Shown here: piece after piece, positions 54,129 to 61,971 of the stretch
How the letters are laid out: each line of letters starts with the position of its first letter
Numbering within the stretch: the first letter of the stretch is position 1
NCBI GenBank assembly: GCA_963823565.1
Contig: CAWGLR010000003.1
Location: 62,001 to 126,000 of the forward strand
Direction: 5' to 3'
Source of the DNA: RHKX01 sp963823565
GTDB taxonomy: Bacteria > Actinomycetota > Thermoleophilia > Solirubrobacterales > 70-9
DNA: 64,000 nucleotides
Translations under genes and position numbers: made by a program
The notes under the pieces: generated by a model
What the model saw: the letters and a program-made list of their open reading frames with translations, nothing else
What the model was told of the DNA's origin: nothing
The model's database searches: none

Positions 54129-55727
54129 GTGACGGATCCGGACCTCAGCGAGACCCCTGCCGGCGGCAAGCGCCGCCGGCCGCTGCTGCTCGGCCTCGCT
54201 CTCCTCTTCGCCGCGATCGCGATCGCCGTCCTGCTCGCCGCCCTGCTGTCGGGCGGCTCGGGCGACGAGCGCTCGCTCGACCAGCGGATCGCCGATCTCG
54301 CCACCGCCGAGGGCGGCGGCGACCCCCTCGCCTACACCGAGGAGCGGCACGATGACTTCGTCGACCGCGCGACGCTCGGCTACTCCCACGTCCTCTACGC
54401 GAAGAGCCCCGGCGGGATCGTCGCCAGCGCCCGGCGGACGGCGCGATGGCGGCCGCTGATCGAGCGGGCCGCGGCAGCGCACGGCGTCGACCCCGACACC
54501 ATGGAGGCGATGGTCCTGCTGGAGAGCGCGGGCCGTCCCGACGTGATCGCCGGGACCGACCCCGCCGCGGCCTCGGGGCTCGCGCAGATCGTCGCCTCCA
54601 CCGGCACCGACTTCCTCGGGATGGACATCGACCTGAGGCGGTCGAAGGAGATCGCCCGGCAGCTCGCGCGCAACGCCGAGCAGACGGCCCGGGCCGAGAA
54701 GGACGCCCGCAGCCGCAAGCCGAAGGTGCGCTCGCGGGCGCTCCTGCGCCTGCGCAAGCTCGGGCAGGAGCGCGAGCGGCTGGAGCGGCAGCGGCGGGCG
54801 GTCGACGCGCGGTTCCGCCCGGCGGATGCGCTGCAGGGCATGGCGCTCTACCTCCAGCTCGCCGAGCGGCGCTTCGGGGAGCCCGACCTCGCGACCGAGA
54901 GCTACCACATGGGCATCGGCAACCTCGAGAACGCGGTCGGGCGCTACCTCGAGACGGACGCCACCGGCGGCGCGGCCGGCGGGCTCGTCGACGAGAGCGG
55001 CATCGACTACGCGCAGCTCTTCTTCGGCTCCTCGCCGCTCGACCACGCGCGCGCCTGGGCGCTGTTGAGCTCGCTCGGCGACGACAGCTCGACCTACCTG
55101 TGGCGGGTGCTCGCGGCCCAGCGGATCATGGGGCTGCTCCGGAACGGCCCCGCCGAGCTCCGGCGCCTCGCCGGCCTCCACGAGGCGAAGTCGACCCAGG
55201 AGGAGGTTTTCCACCCCGAGGGCGAGACGACCGTCTACGAGGACGCTCCCGCGATCACCGCCGCGGTCGACGACGGCAGCCTCGAGAAGCTGCCCCCCGG
55301 CGGGACGGTCGGCTACCGGATCGACAAACGCATGGGCGAGCTCGCCCACCAGTTCGGCGTCAAGCCGGGTGTCTACCGCGCGCTGCGGCCCGAGGCACTT
55401 GCCGCCCTCGTCTACATGGCCGCGAAGGTCAGGGCGATCAACGGCGGCAAGGGGACGCTGACGATCACCAGCACCGTTCGCGACCTCGACTACCAGGCGG
55501 CCCTGCTCGACATCAACGGCCAGGCGACCCCCAACTACTCGCTGCACACGACCGGCTGGTCGTTCGACGTCCTCCGCGAGTACTCCAGCGACCGCCAGGC
55601 CCGGGCCTTCCAGTTCGCCCTCGACCGGATGCGCGCGCTGAACGTCATCGACTACGCGGTCGAGCCGGAGGCGATCCACGTCACCGTCTCGCCCGAGGCG
55701 AGCGAGATCCTCGACGCGGCTGGGTAG
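54129..55727 (+). CDS. Membrane-anchored lytic transglycosylase with M15-like C-terminus
   Basis: This 532-residue protein has one N-terminal membrane anchor (LLLGLALLFAAIAIAVLLAA). An SLT-like lytic transglycosylase region is at about 100-290 (MVLLESAGRPDVIAG with a catalytic Glu, ASGLAQIVA, SYHMGIGNLENAVG). A Lys/Arg-rich helical insertion interrupts it at about 180-235. The C-terminal part resembles M15/D-Ala-D-Ala carboxypeptidase-like domains (STVRDLDYQAALL, YSLHTTGWSFDV). Combining both activities would process glycan and peptide together. It is divergent from the lipocalin-like gene. Confidence 0.75.
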   Translation: MTDPDLSETPAGGKRRRPLLLGLALLFAAIAIAVLLAALLSGGSGDERSLDQRIADLATAEGGGDPLAYTEERHDDFVDRATLGYSHVLYAKSPGGIVASARRTARWRPLIERAAAAHGVDPDTMEAMVLLESAGRPDVIAGTDPAAASGLAQIVASTGTDFLGMDIDLRRSKEIARQLARNAEQTARAEKDARSRKPKVRSRALLRLRKLGQERERLERQRRAVDARFRPADALQGMALYLQLAERRFGEPDLATESYHMGIGNLENAVGRYLETDATGGAAGGLVDESGIDYAQLFFGSSPLDHARAWALLSSLGDDSSTYLWRVLAAQRIMGLLRNGPAELRRLAGLHEAKSTQEEVFHPEGETTVYEDAPAITAAVDDGSLEKLPPGGTVGYRIDKRMGELAHQFGVKPGVYRALRPEALAALVYMAAKVRAINGGKGTLTITSTVRDLDYQAALLDINGQATPNYSLHTTGWSFDVLREYSSDRQARAFQFALDRMRALNVIDYAVEPEAIHVTVSPEASEILDAAG

Positions 55728-55776
55728 CCACCGACCCTTCCCGAGGACGCCGAGATGCGAAGTGTCGAGGGCGCTC

Positions 55777-56856
55777 TCAGGTGTGCTTGACGGTGAGGAC
55801 GTCGCCGTCTTGCACCACGTAGTCGCGGCCCTCGATCCGCAGCAGGCCCACGTCGCGCGCCTGCGAGTAGCCGCCGAGGCGGACCAGGTCCTCCCAGCCG
55901 ATCACCTCGGCCTTGACGAAGCCGTCCTGGATGTCGCTGTGGATGCGCCCGGCGGCGTGCCAGGCGGTCAACCCGCGTCGGAGGCTCCAGGCTCGCGCCT
56001 CCTTCTCGGTCCCGGCGGTGAAGAAGCTGATCAGGTCGAGCAGCGAGTACGCCGCCCGCACCATCCGCCCGAGCCCCGACTCGGCGATCCCGAGCTCGTC
56101 GCGCATGACCGCGGCCTCGTCCTCGTCGAGCTCGACGAGCTCCGCCTCGATCTTGGCACTGAGCGCGATCGCCTTGTCCCCGGATCTCCGCGCGTGCTCG
56201 ACGAGCGCGGCCGGAGGCTCGTCCTCGCCCTCGTCGACGTTGGCGACGTAGAGCACGCGCTTCGACGTCAGCGCCTGGAGATTGCGCGGGCCGTCGGGCC
56301 CGACCGCGCCGGGGACCGGGACGGAGCGGACGGGCTCGCCGCGCTCGAGCGCGGCGACGACCTCGGTCAGCCAGTCGCGCTCGGCGATCGCGTCCTTGTC
56401 CATCGTCTTCGCCTGCTTGCCGACCCGCTCGAGCCGCCGCGTCGCGGTCTCGAGGTCGGCGAGCATCAGCTCGGCCTCGACCATCTCGGCGTCGGCGAGG
56501 GGGTCGACGCGGCCGTCGGGATGGGGGACGCCGTCGTCGGAGTGGGCGCGGACGACGTGGCAGATCGCGTCGGTCTCGCGGATCGAGGCGAGGAACTGGT
56601 TGCCGAGTCCCTCGCCGGCGGAAGCGCCGCGGACGAGGCCGGCGATGTCGTGGACCTCGAGCGACTCGTGGACGACGGGGGTCGAGCGGATGACCTCGGC
56701 GAGCCGGTCGAGGCGCTCGTCGGGGACCGCGGCGATCGCCACGTTGGGCTCGATCGTCGTGAACGGGTAGCCGGCCGCCTCGGCGCCGGCGCTCGTCAGC
56801 GCGTTGAACAGCGTCGACTTTCCCGCGTTGGGCATACCGACGATCCCGACCTTCAC
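55777..56856 (-). CDS. ychF: Obg-like ATPase YchF
   Basis: This 359-residue TRAFAC-class P-loop NTPase has Walker A VGMPNAGKSTLFNAL near residue 5, switch II DIAGLV near 69, and NVDE at the base-specificity position (VANVDEGED) near 207, the ATP-preferring form of the family. The C-terminal TGS/DUF933 domain (IQDGFVKAEVIGWEDL) is present. It binds ribosomes and is linked to stress responses. Its GTG overlaps the PAP2 stop, so the two genes form an operon. Confidence 0.96.
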   Translation of the reverse strand: MKVGIVGMPNAGKSTLFNALTSAGAEAAGYPFTTIEPNVAIAAVPDERLDRLAEVIRSTPVVHESLEVHDIAGLVRGASAGEGLGNQFLASIRETDAICHVVRAHSDDGVPHPDGRVDPLADAEMVEAELMLADLETATRRLERVGKQAKTMDKDAIAERDWLTEVVAALERGEPVRSVPVPGAVGPDGPRNLQALTSKRVLYVANVDEGEDEPPAALVEHARRSGDKAIALSAKIEAELVELDEDEAAVMRDELGIAESGLGRMVRAAYSLLDLISFFTAGTEKEARAWSLRRGLTAWHAAGRIHSDIQDGFVKAEVIGWEDLVRLGGYSQARDVGLLRIEGRDYVVQDGDVLTVKHT

Positions 56857-57518
56857 GCGGTCGCCTCGACTTCCATGTGGAGTGCTGCTGCTTGCTGCTT
56901 GCTTGCTGCTTGCTCCGGCAGCGGGTACAACCGCCCGATCAGGATCCCGAGCCCCGCCCCCGCCAGCACGTCGCTCGGATAGTGCATCCCCAGGTAGGGC
57001 CGTCCGAGGCAGATCGCGGCGGCCAGCGCGTAGAGCGGCGGTCGCAGCTCGGGCGCGGCGCGGCCGAGGGCGACCGCGGCGGCGACGCCGGAGGTCGAGT
57101 GGGCCGAGGGAAACGAGAGCTTGCTCGGCGCGCGGGCGAGCGGCGGGTGGTCCTCGATCAGGGGCCGGCGCCTGCCGACCGCGAGCTTGACGGCGTAGTT
57201 AGCGAGGATCGCCGTCGGAGCGGCGCCCGCGGCCGCGAGCCAGCGATTGCGCCGGGGCCGGTCGAGCGCCGCGCCGAGCCCGCCGATCGCCAGCCACCCG
57301 GACCCGAGCTCGCCGAACGTGCCGAGGGCGCCGGCCGCGGTTTCGAGGGCCGAGGTGTGGCCGCGGGTGCGGAGGGCGACGAGCAGCCGCTGATCGGCGG
57401 CGCCGATCCCGCGCAGGACCCGCCCCAGCGGGGTGCGGCCGTGGACCACCCAGTGGGCGAGGCGGCGCCTCCGCTCGGCGGGCGGCGCGGGTCGCAGGCT
57501 CTTGGGGCGCTCCAGCAC
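56853..57518 (-). CDS. PAP2-superfamily phosphatase
   Basis: This 221-residue membrane phosphatase has VKLAVGRRRPLIEDHPPL (motif 1) near 110, LSFPSAHSTSGVA (motif 2) near 135 and YLGMHYPSDVLAG (motif 3, Ser-x5-His replaced by His-x3-Asp type) near 178. About five membrane segments are present. The C-terminal tail (EQAASKQQAAALHMEVEATA) is a GCAGC-rich insert. It is translationally coupled to ychF. Confidence 0.88.
   Translation of the reverse strand: MLERPKSLRPAPPAERRRRLAHWVVHGRTPLGRVLRGIGAADQRLLVALRTRGHTSALETAAGALGTFGELGSGWLAIGGLGAALDRPRRNRWLAAAGAAPTAILANYAVKLAVGRRRPLIEDHPPLARAPSKLSFPSAHSTSGVAAAVALGRAAPELRPPLYALAAAICLGRPYLGMHYPSDVLAGAGLGILIGRLYPLPEQAASKQQAAALHMEVEATA
56883..56914 (-). repeat. 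GCAGC-rich in-frame insert, copy 5 (PAP2 C-terminus)
   Basis: On the coding strand, GAGCAAGCAGCAAGCAAGC-type units encode EQAASKQQAAA in the C-terminal tail, after the final membrane segment. Confidence 0.6.
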
Positions 57519-57561
57519 GGCGGGGGAGGATAGGGACGCCCCGGCGGGCGGCCGTCTCGCG

Positions 57562-58422
57562 TCAGGGGACGATCAGCTCGAAGGCGCCGGCTCTGACGGT
57601 GAACGGGACCGCGCCGTCCTCGGCGAGCTCGTCGGCGGGGACGATCTCGCCGTCGACGTTCAGCGTCTCGTCCCCGCCCTCGAGGCGAAGCGACGCGGTC
57701 GCGCAGCGGGCCGTGAGCACGCCCTTCTGACCCTCCAGCGAGCGGGTAGTCATCCCGACGGCGTGCTTGAAGAGCCGCGCGCGGCCGCTCCCCTCGATGA
57801 CGACGACATCGAGTCGGCCGTCCATCTCGTCCGCCGCGAGCTCGGCGCCGCCGCCGAAGGCGCCGCTGCTGGCGACCGAGACCTGCCAGGCGTCTCCCTC
57901 GTAGAGGCGCTCGCCGTCGCAGTCGACGGCGACGCTCACCGGCTGCGCGGTGGCACCCGCCCTGACGGCGCCGGCGGGATAGGCCAGCGCTCCCATCCGC
58001 CCCTTGAGGTCGTCGGCCTCCTCGGCGGCCGCGGGGGAGAGGCCGGCGCTGGCGACGTTGAGGAACGGCCGGGAGCCGGCGTGGGCGAGCTCGAGCGGAA
58101 CGGTGCGCGACCCGCCGGCGGCCAGGGCGCAGGCCTCCCCGATCTCCGATGGCAGGTCGCGCCGCCGGGCGAAGTCGTTGGCGGTGCCGGTCGGCACGAC
58201 CGCAAGGGGAACGCCGGCCTCGGCGGCGGCTTCAGCCGCGCAGCCGAGCGAGCCGTCGCCGCCTGCGACGACGATCCGGTCGAGGTCGCCGCGCGCCGCC
58301 GCGCGCCACTCGTCGATCGGGAGCCGCCGGACGTCGGCGCCCGCCTCCTCGAGCAGCTCGGCGACGCGCTCGGCATCGCCGCTGCCGGACTCGGGGTTCG
58401 CGAGGAGCGCCAGGGACGGCAT
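57562..58422 (-). CDS. Diacylglycerol/lipid kinase-family protein (YegS-like)
   Basis: This 286-residue protein has the lipid-kinase motif VAGGDGSLGCAAEAA near residue 55 and GTANDFARRRDLP near 80. The C-terminal beta-sandwich carries DGEIVPADELAEDG. The family phosphorylates diacylglycerol or related lipids; the exact substrate is unknown. The TACGCT -10 is 7 nt upstream of the ATG. The PAP2 gene downstream on the same strand suggests lipid-phosphate turnover. Confidence 0.88.
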   Translation of the reverse strand: MPSLALLANPESGSGDAERVAELLEEAGADVRRLPIDEWRAAARGDLDRIVVAGGDGSLGCAAEAAAEAGVPLAVVPTGTANDFARRRDLPSEIGEACALAAGGSRTVPLELAHAGSRPFLNVASAGLSPAAAEEADDLKGRMGALAYPAGAVRAGATAQPVSVAVDCDGERLYEGDAWQVSVASSGAFGGGAELAADEMDGRLDVVVIEGSGRARLFKHAVGMTTRSLEGQKGVLTARCATASLRLEGGDETLNVDGEIVPADELAEDGAVPFTVRAGAFELIVP

Positions 58423-58429
58423 CGCGGCG

Positions 58430-58435
58430 AGCGTA
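58430..58435 (-). promoter_or_regulatory. -10 box TACGCT for the lipid kinase
   Basis: On the minus strand TACGCT is 7 nt before the ATG at 58422, with a divergent membrane gene on the other side. Confidence 0.45.
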
Positions 58436-58478
58436 GATGAACCCCGGCGCCGTCCGGGCCGGTGGGTGGAATGGCGCC

Positions 58479-59573
58479 GTGACGGCGCAGGAACGAGAGC
58501 AGCGCATCGCCGAGTGCCGCGAGCACTTCCGCGAGTCCGGGCTGCCGCTCCTCGACGAGGACTTCTCGGCCTCGACCGACGTCTTCAACCGCGCCGCGCC
58601 ATTGCTCGCGCTCGTCTTCCTCGGGGAGATGCTGGGGGCGATTCAGCTCGAGTGGTCGCTCTGGGCGAACGTCGGCGCGGTGCTCGGCGCGCTGGCGATT
58701 CTGCTCGGCGTCGTCGCGGCGCTGAACCGAATGCGGGGCCGGCCGCTCACTGCCGTCCCCGAAACGGTCGGCAGGCTCGAGCTCGCGACCTTCGTGCTCG
58801 TCCCGTCGGTGCTGCCGCTGATCTTCGGCGGCCAGGTCCGGAGCGCGCTCGGGACGGCGATCGCCAACCTCGCGCTGCTGGCGCTGATCCACGCGGTCCT
58901 CGGCTACGGGCTCCTCTCGATCGTCCGCTGGACCGGTCGCCGCCTGATCAGCCAGCTGCGCGCATCGCTGGTGCTGATGGCGCGGGCGGTGCCGCTGCTG
59001 ATGATCTTCGCCCTGCTGACTTTCATGAGCACCGAGATGTGGCAGGTGTTCTCCTGGATCTCCGACGGCGACCTGATCGCGATCGCGCTGCTGTTCGTCG
59101 CTCTCGGCATGGGGTTCCTGATCGCACGGCTCCCGCGGGAGGTGCGGTCCCTCGAGCGCGAGGTGGGGAGCGAGGACCGGCCGCTGGGAAAGCGCCAGCT
59201 CCGCAACGTCGGCCTCGTCCTGCTGACGAGCCAGGCGCTCCAGGTGCTGATCGTCAGCCTGATGGTCGCGCTCTTCTTCATCGTCTTCGGCGCGATCGCG
59301 ATCAACGAGCACGTGCGCACCGAGTGGATCGGCGACGCCGGGGACACGCTCATCCCGATCGACCTGTTCGGGGAGCACTTCGACATCACCGAGCAGCTGG
59401 TGAAGGTCGCCGCGGGCCTCGCCGCCTTCACCGGCCTGTACTTCGCCATCGCGATGCTCACCGACTCGACCTACCGCGAGGAGTTCCTCGAGGAGGTGAC
59501 CGCGGAGATGCGCTCGGTGTTCCGCGTCCGCGAGGAGTACCTGCGGCTGCGCGAGCAACCCGAGCGGGGCTGA
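58479..59573 (+). CDS. Multi-pass membrane protein, unknown function
   Basis: This is a protein of about 364 residues with a charged N-terminus (EREQRIAECREHFRESGLPL) and about seven hydrophobic segments, including LALVFLGEMLGAIQLEW and VLIVSLMVALFFIVFGAIAI. A C-terminal charged helix ends RVREEYLRLREQPERG. Start candidates are GTG 58479 and an in-frame ATG at 58437. TGGAAT 6 nt before the GTG favours the later start. No catalytic motif is seen. Confidence 0.65.
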   Translation: MTAQEREQRIAECREHFRESGLPLLDEDFSASTDVFNRAAPLLALVFLGEMLGAIQLEWSLWANVGAVLGALAILLGVVAALNRMRGRPLTAVPETVGRLELATFVLVPSVLPLIFGGQVRSALGTAIANLALLALIHAVLGYGLLSIVRWTGRRLISQLRASLVLMARAVPLLMIFALLTFMSTEMWQVFSWISDGDLIAIALLFVALGMGFLIARLPREVRSLEREVGSEDRPLGKRQLRNVGLVLLTSQALQVLIVSLMVALFFIVFGAIAINEHVRTEWIGDAGDTLIPIDLFGEHFDITEQLVKVAAGLAAFTGLYFAIAMLTDSTYREEFLEEVTAEMRSVFRVREEYLRLREQPERG

Positions 59574-59579
59574 GATAAT
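59574..59579 (+). promoter_or_regulatory. -10 box GATAAT for the BtrH-like gene
   Basis: GATAAT lies 7 nt before the ATG at 59587, immediately after the stop of the membrane gene. Confidence 0.5.
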
Positions 59580-59586
59580 CCCGGCC

Positions 59587-60567
59587 ATGGAAACGGCAGG
59601 GGCGACGAGCGTCGCCGGATTCACCCACCACCCCGGGCACCACTGCGGCTCGACGGCGCTGCGCAACCTGCTGACGTTCCACGGGACGCCGGTCTCCGAG
59701 GAGCTCGCGTTCGGGCTCGGCGCCGGGGCGTGCTTCTACTACTTCGCCTCAGAGGACCTGTCACCGACGCGGTTCACCAACGGCCGGACGGGGCGGCTGG
59801 AGGAGGAGTTCCTCGAGCTCACCGGGGCGCCGCTGCGGCTCCGCACCGCGAGCGATCCGGATGAGGCATGGCGGATGGCCCGCGAGGTCGTCGACGAGGG
59901 CCGGCCGGCGCTGCTGCTCACCGACCTCTACCACCTCGACCACTACGGGAACTCGGCCCACTTCCCGGGCCACGCGGTCGTCCTCGCCGGCTACGACGAC
60001 GAGTACGCGTGGGTCGCCGACACCGGCTTCGAGGAGCTCCAGCGCACCTCGCTGGAGGGGCTCGCGAGGGCGCGGCAGGAGCAGCATCCGTTCTATTCCC
60101 TCGCCGGGCACATGGTCGACGCGCCGGACGGCGTGCCGAGCGTCAAGGAGCTGCGCGCTGCGGCGCCCGCCGCGATCGAGCGCGCGGAGCGGCGGATGCA
60201 CGAGCCCGAGCTCGGCGAGTTCGAGGGCCTGCCGGCGCTGCGCCGCTTCGCCGCCGAGGTCAGGAGCTGGCCCGCCGCCACCGCCGACTGGAAGTGGTCG
60301 GCCCGCTTCAACTACCAGGTGATCGAGCGCCGCGGCACCGGCGGCGGCAACTTCCGCGCCCTCTGGTCCCGGTTCCTCGCCGAGGTCGGGCGCGACGACG
60401 AAGCCGCGCTCGCCGCCGCGGCATCCGAGGCCTGGACCGCCCTCGCCGGTGAGCTCTTCGCCGCCAGCGAGACCGACGAGCCCGACCCCGCCGGCTGGGA
60501 GCGCATCGGCACTGCGGCGGGCCGCGTCCTCGAGCTGGAGGAGCGGCTCTGGGGGCGGGCGGGCTAG
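59587..60567 (+). CDS. BtrH-like acyltransferase-fold protein
   Basis: This 326-residue protein has an N-terminal papain-like domain starting GFTHHPGHHCGSTALRNLL, where the Cys of HHCGST is the expected nucleophile, and a His-rich later segment (HFPGHAVVLAGYDDEYAWV) with the predicted His and Asp. The C-terminal half resembles DUF4872. BtrH of butirosin synthesis transfers an acyl chain from an acyl-carrier protein to an aminoglycoside. No biosynthetic cluster is adjacent, so the substrate is unknown; a peptidase role is possible. Confidence 0.75.
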   Translation: METAGATSVAGFTHHPGHHCGSTALRNLLTFHGTPVSEELAFGLGAGACFYYFASEDLSPTRFTNGRTGRLEEEFLELTGAPLRLRTASDPDEAWRMAREVVDEGRPALLLTDLYHLDHYGNSAHFPGHAVVLAGYDDEYAWVADTGFEELQRTSLEGLARARQEQHPFYSLAGHMVDAPDGVPSVKELRAAAPAAIERAERRMHEPELGEFEGLPALRRFAAEVRSWPAATADWKWSARFNYQVIERRGTGGGNFRALWSRFLAEVGRDDEAALAAAASEAWTALAGELFAASETDEPDPAGWERIGTAAGRVLELEERLWGRAG

Positions 60568-60699
60568 AGCCGGCGCAGCCGCTTCCGCAACGTCTCGCGC
60601 ACGCGATCGGGCCACCTCCGACAGCGGTGATCGGGATCGTGGTCGCGATCAGTGGGTCCGCGCCCCCTTCTTCGCGGAACCCCCGCCGGATGCCCGCAG
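60568..60699. other. Gap with a possible C-terminal gene remnant
   Basis: No full gene lies in this 132-nt gap. The minus strand can encode RRWPDRVRETLRKRLRRL followed by a stop at 60564-60566, a plausible protein C-terminus with no body upstream. It may be debris or an overlapping frame with no meaning. Confidence 0.25.
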
Positions 60700-61323
60700 C
60701 TAGGCCGGCTTGCCGAGCCGCGCGAACGACCCGACCCACGGGCCGGAGCGCTCCTCGAGCAGGAGGCCTGCCTCGCTCCCGAGGCGCTCGACCTCCCGCG
60801 GGGTCGTGAAGTGGGGATCGCCGAACAGCTCGCCGACGACCAGTCGCCCGCCGGGACGGAGGACGCGCGCGATCTCGCGCATCGCCGCCTCGCGGTCGGG
60901 GATCTCGCCGAGGACGGTGGTCAGCGCGACGGCGTCGAAGGAGCCGTCCTCGTAGGGGAGCTGTCGCGCGTCCCCCTGCGCCGGGGTCACATTCGCCAGG
61001 CCGCGCTCGCGGGCGCGCTCCATCGTGTGGTCGAGCATGTCCTGCTGGATGTCGAAGACGTCGAGCCGGCCGGCGCCGCCGACCCATTCGGCGAGGTCGA
61101 GCGAGTAGTACCCGGTGCCGGGACCGATCTCGAGGATCCGCTCGGCGAGGCGGGGCCGGAGGACCCGGCGCAGGCGGTCGCGCGTGATCAGCGGGTGCGG
61201 CGCCTCAACCCAGAAGCGCTGGGAGTAGGGGCAGGCGGAGGGATTCCGCCGCCACCAGATCGCGGCGGCGAGGACGCCGGCGCCCGCGAGGACACCCAGC
61301 CTAGAAGCCGACCTTCTGGCCAT
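60700..61323 (-). CDS. Class I SAM-dependent methyltransferase
   Basis: This 207-residue protein has a short N-terminal hydrophobic segment (LGVLAGAGVLAAAIWW) and then SAM motif I RILEIGPGTGYYSLDLAEW near residue 62. DVFDIQQDMLDHTM, FDAVALTTVLGEIPD and LRPGGRLVVGELF follow, as in UbiE/menaquinone-type methyltransferases. Its ATG lies inside the end of the upstream small gene (23-nt overlap). The substrate is unknown. Confidence 0.85.
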   Translation of the reverse strand: MARRSASRLGVLAGAGVLAAAIWWRRNPSACPYSQRFWVEAPHPLITRDRLRRVLRPRLAERILEIGPGTGYYSLDLAEWVGGAGRLDVFDIQQDMLDHTMERARERGLANVTPAQGDARQLPYEDGSFDAVALTTVLGEIPDREAAMREIARVLRPGGRLVVGELFGDPHFTTPREVERLGSEAGLLLEERSGPWVGSFARLGKPA

Positions 61324-61513
61324 CTCCGGCCGTCCGGACGAAAACGATCTTGCCGAGATCGACGTCGACCTCGTCCTCGTCGGTCGCGATGCGATGCCAG
61401 CCGCCGTCGCCGAGCGCCGAACGCAGCTCCTCGAGGACGCCCTCGGAGATCCGCAGGGCGATCACCTGGCCACCGTCGAAGCCGATCTCAACGCGCCTGA
61501 TCGTGTCTGCCAA
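61301..61513 (-). CDS. Small protein downstream of mce
   Basis: This 70-residue protein starts at TTG 61513, 4 nt after the mce stop, with GAGG just upstream. It is predicted beta-alpha-beta (RRVEIGFDGGQVIALRIS, DVDLGKIVFVRTA). Its position between the epimerase and a methyltransferase suggests a shared transcript. It has only a loose resemblance to small DUF families and is left unassigned. Confidence 0.6.
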   Translation of the reverse strand: MADTIRRVEIGFDGGQVIALRISEGVLEELRSALGDGGWHRIATDEDEVDVDLGKIVFVRTAGDGQKVGF

Positions 61514-61517
61514 TTCC

Positions 61518-61928
61518 TCAGTGCTCCTTTGCGGGCTGGACGATCTCGGTCAGGACCGCGCCGGTGGACCTCGGGTGCAGGAAGGCGACGCGGCTGTTGC
61601 GGATGCCGGTCCGGGGCGTCTCGTCGATCAGCCGGACCCCCTGCTCGCGAAGCTGGGAGAGCGTCGCCTCGATGTCCGTGACGGCGTAGGCGACGTGGTG
61701 GAGGCCGGGTCCCTTCTTGACGAGGAACTTGCCGACCGGGGTGTCGGGGCCGAGCGGCTTCAGCAGCTCGACGTGGCCGTCGCCGACGTCGAGCAGGACC
61801 GCCTCGACACCCTGCTCCTCCACCGTCTCGCGGTGGACGGCCGGCATCCCGAGGGCGCCCTCGTAGAGGGCGAGCGCCCCGTCGAGGTCCTCGACGGCGA
61901 CGCCGACGTGATCGATCCGGTCGAGCAT
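61518..61928 (-). CDS. mce: Methylmalonyl-CoA epimerase
   Basis: This 136-residue vicinal-oxygen-chelate protein has IDHVGVAVEDLDGALALYE (first metal His near residue 7), the glutamate in GHVELLKPLG, and PGLHHVAYAVTDIEATL. It interconverts (R)- and (S)-methylmalonyl-CoA. No mutase is in the window. The ATG is 8 nt from a TAGACT box. It is the first gene of a three-gene unit. Confidence 0.92.
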   Translation of the reverse strand: MLDRIDHVGVAVEDLDGALALYEGALGMPAVHRETVEEQGVEAVLLDVGDGHVELLKPLGPDTPVGKFLVKKGPGLHHVAYAVTDIEATLSQLREQGVRLIDETPRTGIRNSRVAFLHPRSTGAVLTEIVQPAKEH

Positions 61929-61936
61929 GGCGCCGC

Positions 61937-61942
61937 AGTCTA
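61937..61942 (-). promoter_or_regulatory. -10 box TAGACT for the mce unit
   Basis: On the minus strand TAGACT is 8 nt before the ATG at 61928, 30 nt after the ftsH-like gene end. Confidence 0.5.
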
Positions 61943-61971
61943 GTTGGGCGGCGCGGGCGTCATCGGGGCGC

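Noticed and set aside
57433..58440. A 335-codon plus-strand frame opposite the lipid kinase
   Set aside because: It is antisense to the kinase, which has clear GGDGS motifs; the plus frame has none.
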